Positions 36,113 through 46,805 of a stretch of DNA of 64,000 nt are shown piece after piece; position 1 is the stretch's first letter; the number at the start of each line of letters is the position of its first letter. The position numbers and the translations under genes were made by a program. Source of the DNA: Cristatella mucedo (Eukaryota > Bryozoa > Phylactolaemata > Cristatellidae); the NCBI GenBank assembly GCA_009760855.2, contig WPIO01000049.1, forward strand, positions 372,001 to 436,000, written 5' to 3'. A model generated the notes under the pieces. It did not search any database and was not told the origin of the DNA. It was given only the letters and a program-made list of their open reading frames with translations.

Positions 36113-37168
36113 GAGTCCGCGGTGGTCAAACAGGTACCCCTGAAGCTTCCGGAGAGGGGCTTGGCCATGTCGACACTGTGGAAGCTCTTGCAGCAGCCGG
36201 CCCAGCCGGGTCAAGATCAGTCGCCAAACGGGTCGACAGCCTTGGGGATCAGCGTGCCAGTCAGTGCTGGCGCATCGTCGCGGCCCGTTAGCGATCGGGA
36301 CTCAGCTGCCTGCATGATGCCGGTTGGCGATGGCGCGCTGCTGCTGAGCAACAGCAGCAGCAGGACCCCACTGCCAGTCACGGCAGCAGCAAGCGTTCGC
36401 GATGCGGCGCCGCTCAGCTATCTGGTGCGCAGTGCCGCGGCACGCGCCCTCGTCGAGGCGCCACTGTCTGCCGTGCGCAGCGCCGACGGTGGCTGCCGCC
36501 GTCGCTCGCCTGACGCTGGCTGCAGCGGCAACGGAGGTGGCAGCTTTTCAGCTAGCGCCACCATGCCACTGCTCGCGGGAATGTTTGAGAAGCTGTGTGA
36601 GCCTCCACCTCCACCACCACAACCCCCGAGGTCGTCGATGCATTCAGCAGCCGCTGCCACGGCAATATCGGCTGCCAGGAGACCGTTGATACAGCCGCCA
36701 GTGCCGGCCCAGCCGCAGCGGCTGGGCGGCACGCTGAGCCCGACGAACGTGCCGCAGGAGGTGCTTCCCCATCCTCACAGGCGGCTGAGGCGCTACTCCT
36801 CGGGTCACCGCTACCAGAGGAGCCCCAGTAATGGCGGCCTCGGTCACACGAGCTTCTCCAACGACCCTTGCCGGCGTCGCTTGATCCGAACTGCTGCCGT
36901 CCAGCGATTATCGCCCAACGTGTTCGGATCGTCATCGGTGACTGGTAAGACGGAGTTCCAAGGAGATGATGCTTGCACCGACGATCACGAGAGCAACGAT
37001 CTTTCGTTGCGAGAGCCCGAGCATTCTTCCTATGGGAGGCAGAGCCGAGTGTACCTCTCGGCTGCTGACGACGCGTCTGCTGCTTGCAGTGGAGCCATCG
37101 ATCTGAGCAGCGAGGCCTTCTTCAGCCCTTCACACTTGGAGCTTAAGTCAGAGCCTGTCGATGTGTAG
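36113..37168 (+). CDS. Last exon of the ZAD-like gene: LxxLL, IDLS and SUMO-type motifs
   Basis: The acceptor 'ctggctttgcag' ends at 36112 in phase 0, and the frame runs to TAG at 37166-37168 (residues 922-1272). Near its start, PLKLPERGLAMSTLWKLLQQ contains an LxxLL motif (943-947, LWKLL), the short helix used by co-regulators to dock on nuclear receptors. A Pro-rich run (PPPPPPQPP) and Ala- and Arg-rich stretches follow. The C-terminus holds AIDLS (1249-1253), close to the PxDLS motif that recruits CtBP co-repressor, and LKSE (1265-1268), a psi-K-x-E sumoylation consensus. Together these suggest a repressor or co-regulator. The roles are inferred from motifs only; the AxDLS form departs from PxDLS at the first position. 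Confidence 0.75.
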   Translation, partial: ESAVVKQVPLKLPERGLAMSTLWKLLQQPAQPGQDQSPNGSTALGISVPVSAGASSRPVSDRDSAACMMPVGDGALLLSNSSSRTPLPVTAAASVRDAAPLSYLVRSAAARALVEAPLSAVRSADGGCRRRSPDAGCSGNGGGSFSASATMPLLAGMFEKLCEPPPPPPQPPRSSMHSAAAATAISAARRPLIQPPVPAQPQRLGGTLSPTNVPQEVLPHPHRRLRRYSSGHRYQRSPSNGGLGHTSFSNDPCRRRLIRTAAVQRLSPNVFGSSSVTGKTEFQGDDACTDDHESNDLSLREPEHSSYGRQSRVYLSAADDASAACSGAIDLSSEAFFSPSHLELKSEPVDV

Positions 37169-37390
37169 ATCGTGCAATTGTGCTGGTGCTGGTAGCATGC
37201 TAGTTGACAGTGATGCGGTTTGTTGCTGTTATAGGCTCAGTGGCTGCAGGCAGCTACTGTACCATGCACGTGTCTTTGTGAGAAGTGAACTGGTAGCCGG
37301 GTTTTGGTGTTAGGTGAACCACTATGCGATTCAGCAAGCTGGGTTTGGGTTAAGTCCCACTAATGTAAGTTTAGGTGGTAATATATAGTA

Positions 37391-37396
37391 AATAAA
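37391..37396 (+). terminator. Polyadenylation signal AATAAA
   Basis: AATAAA lies 222 bp after the stop codon of the ZAD-like gene, with a GT/T-rich stretch soon after ('ttttgtcttggttgccgtg'). Confidence 0.55.
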
Positions 37397-37399
37397 ATT

Positions 37400-38290
37400 G
37401 TTCAGCATTTTAACCAAAATTTTGTCTTGGTTGCCGTGCACAGCTTATGACTGCAGCATGTATACCCTGAGTTTGGCACTTTTACCACCAGATGCTGAGC
37501 CTTTCGTAGCAGTTGCCTCATGCTGTAGTGACTCAAACATGCTATTTGTAATCCAACATGAAGGCTATAATGTGTATATTCCAGGGCTGAAATCGGATAA
37601 TGGACTAGCACCGTTAGAAGCTAACAAGTATGGCTAAGGTAAATCTATTGTCAGAATTGCCTGCAGCCAATTTTGCGTCTATCAGAAGAACCTTTCGAAT
37701 TGATATGGTGTATGCAATGTCTAGCAACCAACGTGAATTCTGTGGGTTGAACAGTATTATTTCTACCGAGCTATCAGACCAACGGCTGGTCACACTGCAT
37801 AATGTGTCTGATGTGCACGAGTGGTTACATATAAATCAATCTCGACTTAGAACCAGACCTGGTGCTGGAGGCAGTCGTCATAGTCCTCATCGATGTCGTC
37901 ATTGTACTGAGTTAACGGCTTTCTGGCCAGCAGCTCGTGCTACCATCATGCATGACCCACGATGACTTGTGTGCCAAGGGTTATTGTATACAAAGTAGGC
38001 GATCTTGCAATGTATGCATAGTGCTCGTTTGATATTGCTTACTAAGAGCACTCCCATTATCGCTGATATGCCTGATGTGGCTGTATTCAGACATGGTATG
38101 CCTACTCTCTTCGTATCACTCGTGTTTGACCGGGCATATTGGTAAAACTTGATACTCCTCACTTGGGGAGGCGTACTGCTACCCTGCTGCCTGGCTGCAG
38201 CATTTTTAGAGCTACCTTGAGGTTGCTGTCATACATCGTTGGCACTTTGGACCTCGGGGTTATGGTAATTTTCATGAATTATCAAAAAAT
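37400..38290. other. No gene seen
   Basis: Several open frames of 70-110 codons exist, but with no motif, codon bias or splice context. Confidence 0.4.
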
Positions 38291-38296
38291 ATAATC

Positions 38297-38420
38297 TATG
38301 TGTATATCACCTAAAGAGAACTTAATCTCTATCCAGGCTCGTTATCTGTGGCTTTATGTGTGGGGAAGGCTCGAGCCCACATACTTAGCCGTGTGAGCAC
38401 CACACCCCTGGGCCAATCCA
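38297..38420 (-). repeat. tRNA-derived SINE with an L2-type tail, antisense
   Basis: 'aaagagaacttaatctctat' is the hairpin tail. It is followed by 'ggctcgagcccacatactta' (box B region) and 'gggccaatccaagg' (head). Confidence 0.6.
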
Positions 38421-38924
38421 AGGCGGTTACCAGAAAAAACCGTGCAGTCAGTCGGCTTTTTGAACTGAGAACCAAAGTGTCCAGAATCCGTGACACTAAC
38501 CGCCGACCACCTGCTCAGCCCAGCCTACAGATGTGTACTTAATGTGCGAAGACCTCTTTTGCTATCTCCTAAGTCAAATTACATCCTGAGATTGCTGCCT
38601 TGCATTTTTGGTCGCGGTTGTTCGCCTATCCTACCTATCCCATACCCGGGCAGATGAGTTTTTGCTCAGGATACATGCTGTCTGCACGTAATAAAGAGCG
38701 ATATGATCTTTCTCTACATACGGTATTTCGCGGATTCCTGGAGCAAAGGTTTGGCTGTCGGTCGCGGAAAGGCAGGTTAGAGCTGCTGTGAGTGATGTCG
38801 CTATGAAGTCACATAGGCGAAACTAGCTGTCGGAACTGCGGCGACACCATAGGGATACAGCTACGATCAGCCAAAAATCGAGTGAGTAAACCGAATCTAA
38901 AACCAAAATTATATGGGTCTGGCT

Positions 38925-39313
38925 ATGCCTCGTACAAACCTCAAACTCTTTGGAGACCGCGCGTTTAGTTGGTATGCTCCCAAAGCCTGGAACTCACTCC
39001 CGACTTGCGTCACGACATCCCTGACTTGACCGCATTTAAAAAGAAATTAAAACGCACCTATTTATGACAGCATTTAGTGGGTCCCTGTGATTCGACCTTT
39101 ATGTGCTTATGCGTGCTGACACTGTGCATGCTGCCACTAACAAGACTTGCATGCTGACCGTGTGCATGTCACCTCTAACCACATTATTCGTGTTGTTTAT
39201 CAAACATGATTCTTCTCACCATTCGATCGTGTTTCCTTTGCAGCAAATGTAAAGCACCTAAAAATAGATGAAGTTCTCGGAGGGTGCTCTGTCAGTGTAT
39301 TATTATTATTATC
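38925..39313 (+). mobile_element. L2-type retrotransposon, coding end plus 3' UTR
   Basis: It starts in the C-terminal coding part ('tcgtacaaacctcaaactct', 'tggagaccgcgcgtttagtt', 'aactcactcccgacttgcgt'), then the full 3' UTR and an (ATT)n tail at about 39298-39313. It aligns with 8885-9290. Confidence 0.75.
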
Positions 39314-39376
39314 ACGGTTACGACAGTATAACGACTTTTTCTGGAGTATTAACTTGAGTAAATTATCTCTGCTAGT

Positions 39377-39379
<3 letters not shown>

Positions 39380-39452
<73 letters not shown>

Positions 39453-39467
39453 CGCTCGCTCGCTCGC

Positions 39468-39537
<70 letters not shown>

Positions 39538-39549
39538 TCTCTCTCTCTC

Positions 39550-39581
<32 letters not shown>
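39380..39581. repeat. (CT)n microsatellite with a (CTCG)n core
   Basis: About 200 bp of CT with a CGCT tetranucleotide block at about 39449-39480, flanked by pure CT on both sides. Confidence 0.98.
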
Positions 39582-39624
39582 GGGGCTCTTTAATATTATT
39601 TATCACCCAAGTCCTTTTTTACTG

Positions 39625-40985
39625 CGTTTAATCTCGCCTGGGCATCGCTGCCATTGCACAATGTTGTTATAGTTCCTATCATAGCAGAATATTTCAAGGC
39701 GTAGATGTCAATGGCCAACGATTGTCCGGCGAGCTTTAGGAAAATGAGGAATCATTAGCATCAGATCTAGGCCAACAACATTTACCTATTAAAGTCTTGT
39801 TCTAACTTCCAATTATCAAGTGCGTGTCACTGATCAGGGTTTCTACTAATAAGAACCGTGCGTGTGCTCTTGCATTTTTTTGCATTTTCGCATTTTGTCT
39901 AAGCGTGATCATTTTCTGCGTGTGAATGTTTGTCTATGGATGGTGCCTGCTTGTCATTAGCTCTTGTTTGTTGCTTCTGATTTCAGCGAGTTTTTAAGTG
40001 TTTTTAAGAGATTTAATTATCCTCGGGTGTTGTACGAGACTTATCGTTATTGCTATTGCCGATTTAATCTGTAAGCACAATCCAAGTTTTCATTTATATG
40101 CAAACGCACTGAAAGCCGATTAGGCTTTCAGTGTTTTGTAGAATGCTCTCAACGGACCGAGGTACATTACCCTACCTTGCACCCAGCTGTACTGTAGTTG
40201 TGTATCCTATCTCCCGGCACTTCAGATTCTCTCTATCCCTCGCAGCGTGCATCGTTGACATGCGAGCTTGAATGGCATTTGGCTTTCTCAAATTGAATAA
40301 AAATAAGATCATTTTGATAATTATAGTAAAATATTAGTTATTCACAAAATGCAAAGCTGAACCCTCAAAATGGGCTCGGCCACCATATCCTACGTTGCTT
40401 ATGCACATAATCAGGGCGTCCTATTCAAAAACGACATTATTCCAGATAACCACGTCTTCAACATAATCAAATATGCGTGCATTGAGTAAAATACTATTGC
40501 AGGGAAAAAGCACTTTTAGGCTCAGATAGCACAGTCAAGTTGATCCATTCATGCCGCCCAGACTTATGCCGCCTACCGAACTCAGTTCTTGCTGCCTGAT
40601 AAAATAAGACGCCTATAGATGGTGCCAAACTCGGCAGCTCGCTTGGCTCGTCTGTCGGGACTGTCGCAACTGCCGAATTTCAACTTTTCGCTCTGACGCG
40701 TGCAGACTCTCCATCAAGCAGTGCGTAGATATAAAATAATTTGTCACTCACTTTGAGGTCCTTCGTCCTCTTGCTCGGGTATGCTCGTCTGAAATACTGA
40801 CTTCACTCGCTTCCACTCGCGTCACACATCGGTTCTGGGATTTCCGGTCGCTTAGCTGCACCTCTAACTAACCTATAGTCCTTTGGGGAGCATGCTGTCG
40901 GATCCCATTCTCCAAAAGCGTGGAACTAGCTACGGACCGACATCACGACATCCGCTGACCTCCAGGCATTTTAAGTGAAGCCAAA
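39625..40985 (+). mobile_element. Very old L2-type retrotransposon relic
   Basis: 'atctcgcctgggcatcgctg' matches the reverse transcriptase start of the 7995 copy, followed by decayed 'FQGVDVNGQRLSGEL'. At 40260-40330 'gcatttggctttctcaaatt' matches the region after the YADD box, and 40800-40985 matches the C-terminal end. An internal part (about 39800-40080) looks like tail sequence of another copy nested inside. Confidence 0.5.
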
Positions 40986-40999
40986 AGATACGCTAGCTA

Positions 41000-43150
41000 T
41001 TCAGGGTGTGGCTTCGTGCTCAGTCCGAATTGGACGCTTCTCTTTCTCTGCGTGCAGTTGCAGTCGCTGCAATTGTCCGTGCTATTATAGCTAAGCATTC
41101 GACGGCTTTCTTCCCAAACAGCTTATACGTGACATGCCTGGTGAGGGATTTAGTTCCCACGCGATGCTGTAAAAATGAACTATCGCTATTAGCTATAAGA
41201 AAGAGATTAAGAGTAGGAAATATGTTGTTACTGTCGTTAGCACTATTAGTATTACGACAGTCCGCCGGTCGAAGATGCGTGCTCTCGGCGCGAGATGCCT
41301 GAGAGGAAAGAGCCGCGAGCGAGCTCCCGGCGATCGCAAGCGTGCAACCGGAAGGATAGTGCAAGCACGTATTTGCATGAAGATGCCGCTAGTAAAGCGA
41401 AGCTAAATTCTAGATGCTTAACACTCTGCGAGCGAGGAGCGAGTCGAGAATGGGTTACGCTGACGAGAGGTTTACAACGCAAGCGACATCGGGTCACATC
41501 GCGCCACGATGCATCATCCTTTGAGAGAGCTACCGGACACGACTTGTATTTGCTCCCTAATGCCAACGTACACTCGAATTGCAACGGAGAAACAGAGGAC
41601 TGTTTACACACGAAAAAAATTCTTCAAGTTCAGACAGAGCACCTAAAAAATACAGATGCACGGATTCCGGTTGCATGGCTGTTTTTGATTCATTTTAGTT
41701 ATCCATGTGGGATATCTAAAACACTAAGTGAGAAAAGTCGTCAGTCGGTTACCTTGCTGTCCACAAGCGTTGAGATCAGGTAATAGCTGCTTTGGAATAT
41801 TTCAACGGGAATCCGTATCAAAATGGAACATCATGTGCAGCCAGTACTGAGCATGGTGGTCCAAGTCACAGTTGCTTGTGCAACAGTGCAGGGAGATCTT
41901 CTCCTCCCTATGTTGCGTGTACTAATATCGCTCCAGTTTGAGATCGTTTCAGGTATCGATTAAGATAGCGCTGCAACTAAAGGCACTCGTCTGTTTCTAG
42001 CCAAGCGAAGTGCTGACGACCTAAACGTATGTTCGAAAAAAAAGTCGCTAGCAGTGACTGCTCGGGGCTCGGGCTTCACCGGTATTCGGCGCCGATCTGA
42101 TGCGACTGGCACCGCTATGAGCGCTGCGTCTGCGGCTTCTTTCTTTCTCCTCGGATGAGGAAGCCGCCGAGAAAGGGTTAGTTGATTCGACCGCCTCATT
42201 TATATATCGGCCAAAGAGACTTACCGGCCACCACGGTCCCATGCAGTGGGCGATAAAGGATTGCCCACTGCAGAATTCAAATCCAGGACCTGGGTCGTTA
42301 AGAGCGAACATCTTTCCCCGTGGCTGCAAGCCCGGTGCTATCACCCCTAACCATGATGTCCTTAAGAATAATGAAGAGCGGCATAGAGTGTCTCTGACAA
42401 GAAGTTACAACGAGGTTTTATCGGCTCACAGATCTTGACGCCAAATTCGGTTTACTGTTGGAAGTTGAGAAGCTTTGAAGGCACTTGACCAGACCAAACT
42501 CCGACAGCAATGTCTAGACTTTGGAGGCTTCTATTATTCACAAGTTGATAAACAGACCTATACAATAAATACGTGACTGTAGAATGCTTCTTGCCACGCG
42601 ACACGACTCGGCACCAAAGACTCCACTGCAGCTCGTATCTTTCATTGTCAGTTATGGAGGAAATGTGTTTCCTAATTTGAGAGTTTCCTTTGAAAGTTCT
42701 TTTCTCACTATATTCGCTGTCTCAGTTGCCAGTGGCGAATGCTCCTTTATTAAGCTGAAGATAATCATGTCTGATGTCTGAGAGTATCAATAGAGCAAGA
42801 TCGACTCTTTGATTTGACATCGTTAAGGGTAGAGAAAGAAACACTGGAAAGTATTGACTTTCAAACTTTAGTAGATCAGTTTGCCACGCTCAAGGCCAGA
42901 AAAATTCACACAAGTAAAAGCTGTGATAGCTACCTTGTACTTTTATTGAAGTTGACAAAACTTTCCCAACTCGATATGCCTGCTAGCACCTTTTTTGCAT
43001 TTGTTCTGTGGTAGAGCTAGTTTGCAGAAATTGCTGAAAAGGGGAGGGAGTGCCATTTGTAGCTTTGGACCCGAACGCCGAAAGGTCTCACTACGCCACT
43101 GCATGCAGGAGTCTGCTTTCTAGTCTGGATCAACTGAACGGTGGGAAGCA
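41000..43150. other. No gene firmly supported
   Basis: An ATG-initiated frame of 162 codons at 41295-41783 (+) has no recognisable motif, and competing frames overlap it. A tRNA-like box B ('gatttgaattctg' on the - strand) near 42270-42290 may be a SINE remnant. Confidence 0.35.
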
Positions 43151-43156
43151 ACTAGC

Positions 43157-43159
43157 AAG

Positions 43160-43192
<33 letters not shown>

Positions 43193-43272
43193 GGTTAGGG
43201 AGGGAGGGAAAGACAGAGACACAGAGAGAGGGAGGGTTAGGGAGAGACAGAGAGAGACAGAGGCAGAGACAA

Positions 43273-43346
<74 letters not shown>

Positions 43347-43471
43347 ATGGTGAGAGAGACAGAGACACAGAGGGAGGGAGGGAGGGAGGGAGGGAGAGAC
43401 AGAGACAGAGAGAGAGAGACGGGGAGAGAGACAGATAAACAGAGACAAAGACAGAGAGATAGAGAGAGAGT

Positions 43472-43511
<40 letters not shown>

Positions 43512-43581
43512 CCGGGAGAGAGACGGAGACTGAGACTGAGACAGACAGACAGGGACAGATAGAGACAGAGAGGAGAGAGGG

Positions 43582-43627
<46 letters not shown>

Positions 43628-43645
43628 GCAGACATAGACAGAGAG
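43157..43645. repeat. Polypurine (GA/GGGA/GACA)n microsatellite complex
   Basis: Nearly 490 bp of almost pure purine on the + strand: GA runs, GGGA/GGGAGG blocks, and a (GACA)n block at about 43580-43635. Confidence 0.98.
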
Positions 43646-44062
43646 ACAGAGACCCTACTCGCTGCATTTAGCGGTCAAAACAAATTCCCGACTGACGTGT
43701 GACCTCATTCCCAAAACCTTATGAGCATTATTTCAGACAGTTGTATTTTGAGGTCCCTGTGTTTTAAAGAGATCAAACCATTAATGATTTGTGTAGATAT
43801 TCGCTTCCAGCTGACCTCCCAGCCAACCGATCGCCATTAATTCAAATTAAATTAATTAATTTAATACAATTGAAATAATTTATCAAAATTCAAAATAAGC
43901 CTAGATTTATTCTAAATCTCTGTCCGGAGAAGAACAAAGAGCATATTGCGCGCGATTTCGCGAACCGTACCCGGGCTCGCTGACTCGGCGATCCGCTTGG
44001 GACTCGTAAAAGGCGTTGACAGCGTGAGAGGGAAACTCTTCTGCATCACTAATATCGAAATT

Positions 44063-44575
44063 ACCGTATTTTACTGCGTGCAAGTCCCCCCATCCCGATG
44101 TATAAGCCCCCAAAATTTTTGAACCAATATTTTGGAAAACAAATATATTTATTAAATAACAGAATGAATATAACAATATCTAGACTCATAATAATCACTC
44201 GTGTCACTCTCACTATTCTCTGCATCAGGAATGGTGATAATACCCTCTCCATCTTCTTCGTTCATGTCGCAGGCTTGAAATTTGGTGGAAACTCCGTTAT
44301 AATCCTTGTCGTCATAACTCCTTTCATAGACTGCGTAATCTTCCGTTCCGCCTATTGCATTTGATATGCCACACTTCATGAAACTTCTTGATTAACAAGC
44401 CCATCGAATGCACTTTGGAAACCAGTTAAATCTTTTTGGGTGGCATTCAAACCAGGAACTTTGTTTAGCGAAATATTAAAGCAAAAAAGTAACTTCCCAT
44501 GTATAAGCCCCCTCTCCATTATCTGGCCCAAAATTTTGGAGGAAAAAGGGGGCGTTTATGCACGGTAAAATACGG
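44063..44575 (-). mobile_element. Non-autonomous DNA transposon, pogo/Tigger-like, with 28-bp TIRs
   Basis: The left end 'accgtattttactgcgtgca' and the complement of the right end 'accgtattttaccgtgcata' form terminal inverted repeats of about 28 bp, reaching a CCCCC block. The subterminal direct repeat 'atgtataagccccc' occurs at about 44098 and 44499. Flanks are TTA at the left and TT at the right, compatible with a decayed TA target site. Inside, on the - strand, is a relic of a transposase C-terminus. At 513 bp it is far too short to be autonomous. Confidence 0.7.
44152..44391 (-). pseudogene. C-terminal relic of a pogo-like DDE transposase
   Basis: The - strand reads SRSFMKCGISNAIGGTED, resembling the conserved end of pogo/Tigger-class DDE transposases (a KCGIS-N-A-x-x-G-T-E-D signature), then an acidic tail (DMNEEDGEG, DAENSESDTSDYYES). 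A stop codon just upstream and the absence of the catalytic domain show it is only a remnant left after internal deletion. Family assignment rests on this short signature. Confidence 0.55.
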
Positions 44576-44681
44576 TTTGTTGCGCTAGCTTGCACGTGTG
44601 AAAAAAATCCCGGAAAACGTCAGCGTTGCTTCGGAAGTCTGGCCTGAGTTGCAGCGGACCTAGCGTGTGAGCGTTCGCGGC

Positions 44682-44750
44682 CACGCTGCGGTACGTCACG
44701 TGCTCGGTCACGCTGCGGTACGTCACGTGCGCGGTCACGCTCTCTCTGGC
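44682..44750. repeat. 27-bp tandem repeat carrying TACGTCACGTG
   Basis: Two exact 21-bp copies of 'cacgctgcggtacgtcacgt'+g (44682 and 44709), with period 27 and a partial third. Each has a CRE-like TACGTCA overlapping an E-box CACGTG. Confidence 0.85.
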
Positions 44751-45468
44751 AACTGTCCAAATTCGCAAGCTCAGCTAGACCTTAGGCAGAGGCGCCCGAA
44801 GCACCCGCTTTCACTTCGGGCGACTGCAGGAGGAGAGCGCAAGCTGTTAGAATGCCACGGCCACCCTTTGAGCAACTCTTTTATTTTTATGGTCCTGCAA
44901 ATTTCTAGCATTTTATCGTTCTATTTTAAGTATGAACATGCATGTTGCCACTGCTGCATGTGCTAATTAGCAAATTATTATCCCCGCTTTCCGCCTTTAG
45001 ACACTCATCGTTGCTGTACCGTCACCGTATTATTGTAAATGTCACAATTTCGCACACGTCGGTGACGGACAATAGACTAGCTAACAAATAGACTAACGAA
45101 TCTAGCTTATTAAAGGGGTAGGTAATTAACGTCGCCAAGTCGGAAACTGGAGCCACGCCAAGTATGCTAAGTATAGAGAGGCATAAACGCCTGTCTATTC
45201 GAGAGAATATATTTGCGTGCGTGCATTGCAATCGCGTGAGTAAGAGTTTGATGACCTGGTTACCTAAACGTCAAGGATTGTCAATTCCATAATGGACAAG
45301 TCTTAGCTTTTGGACCGAATTTCCGATGCGTGGGTAGCATGTATGATTAGCTGGCATAAATGAGCGGTATGCAAGGTTACGCTCTCTGAAACTCCAATCC
45401 AATAACTAACGAGTATCTTGTCTTGCGAGTTAGGCCGTGTCGTAAGTCCTCAAAATTATGGGTATTTC

Positions 45469-46009
45469 CTCTGTCTCTCTGTCTCTCTGTCTCTCTGTCT
45501 CTCTGTCTCTCTGTCTCTCTGTCTCTCTGTCTCTCTGTCTCTCTGTCTCTCTGTCTCTCTGTCTCTCTGTCTCTCTGTCTCTCTGTCTCTCTGTCTCTCT
45601 GTCTCTCTGTCTCTCTGTCTCTCTGTCTCTCTGTCTCTCTGTCTCTCTGTCTCTCTGTCTCTCTCTCTCTCTGTCTCTCTGTCTCTCTGTCTCTCTGTCT
45701 CTCTGTCTCTCTCTCTCTCTGTCTCTCTGTCTCTCTGTCTCTCTGTCTCTCTGTCTCTCTGTCTCTCTCTCTGTCTCTCTCTCTCTCTGTCTCTCTGTCT
45801 CTCTGTCTCTCTGTCTCTCTGTCTCTCTGTCTGTCTCTGTCTCTCTGTCTCTCTGTCTCTCTGTCTCTCTGTCTCTCTGTCTCTCTGTCTCTCTGTCTCT
45901 CTGTCTCTCTGTCTCTCTCTGTCTCTCTGTCTCTCTGTCTCTCTGTCTCTCTGTCTCTCTGTCTCTCTGTCTCTCTGTCTCTCTGTCTCTCTGTCTCTCT
46001 GTCTCTCTG

Positions 46010-46094
<85 letters not shown>

Positions 46095-46135
46095 CTGTCT
46101 CCCTCTCTCTGTCTCTCCCTCTCTATCTCTCGCTC
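45469..46135. repeat. (GTCTCTCT)n octamer array ending in (CT)n
   Basis: About 550 bp of an 8-bp unit GTCTCTCT, with occasional units lengthened or shortened by CT steps, then about 70 bp of pure CT. Open frames through it (Leu-Ser-Val-Ser repeats) are artefacts. Confidence 0.98.
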
Positions 46136-46139
46136 TGTG

Positions 46140-46800
46140 ACAACAATTGGTCGTGACGGTCAGAATTTACCTGCCTTATTTTCGACCGTTTGCAGGGAAG
46201 GATTAAAAAAGCGATAGCCACCCCCCCCCCCGCGCGAAGCAGAATCCGCTTGAAACTGAACCAAATCAAGCCTCTGAACGACAAGCATCTAGAGCCGTTT
46301 TCTGTAGCCTGGTAGTCCCTCGCTTGAGCCCGCTAGCCACCCGAGAGAAACTTCTGGGGCTCCGGGGGTAGAGAGGTAGACGGGCCAAAGGTAGCACTAT
46401 CGGAAACGATGCACCCAGGACGGTTTTCGGGCGGCGGACTAAAGCTACCTCAATGCTCGTCTCTTTTGTCTTCGCGGGCCAGTTATAACTAATTGACCCT
46501 CTTCGGCTCACTCTATTAGGCTCATTCTTGGTGGCTGCGTATTGCTAACGGGGAAAGGGAGTCGGCGCGGGGGGGGGGATGATTTTTGGAAATTAAATCG
46601 TGAATTAATGCTCTTCCTTCGGGATACATGGAGGGATTTTGAGCGCTTGCAGCTTGGGTAAAGCCTCCTTCCTCTGCAATTACCGCGGCACGAAACAGGG
46701 GGAAAGGAAACGACTTCTTGCACTGTCTTTCAAGCACAACGGACAGGCAGACAAAAAGATACTAGTCATTAAGCAAGCATTTCATTGTAGTTATGTGAGT
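46140..46800. other. No gene seen
   Basis: Poly-C and poly-G runs near 46220 and 46568 in moderately GC-rich DNA. No repeat or coding motif was recognised. Confidence 0.4.
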
Positions 46801-46805
46801 GAAAT

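Noticed and set aside
37630-37965. A 111-codon frame after the ZAD-like gene
   Set aside because: Ordinary chance frame; it lies beyond the polyadenylation signal and shows no homology that I recognise.
41295-41783. A 162-codon ATG-initiated frame
   Set aside because: No motif or codon bias, competing frames on the other strand, and no splice or promoter context.
43050-43667. Open frames of 130-171 codons, Arg/Glu-rich or Leu/Ser-rich
   Set aside because: Translation of the purine microsatellite only.
45418-46217. Open frames of 232-264 codons
   Set aside because: They are entirely the (GTCTCTCT)n array; an 8-bp unit opens all three frames.
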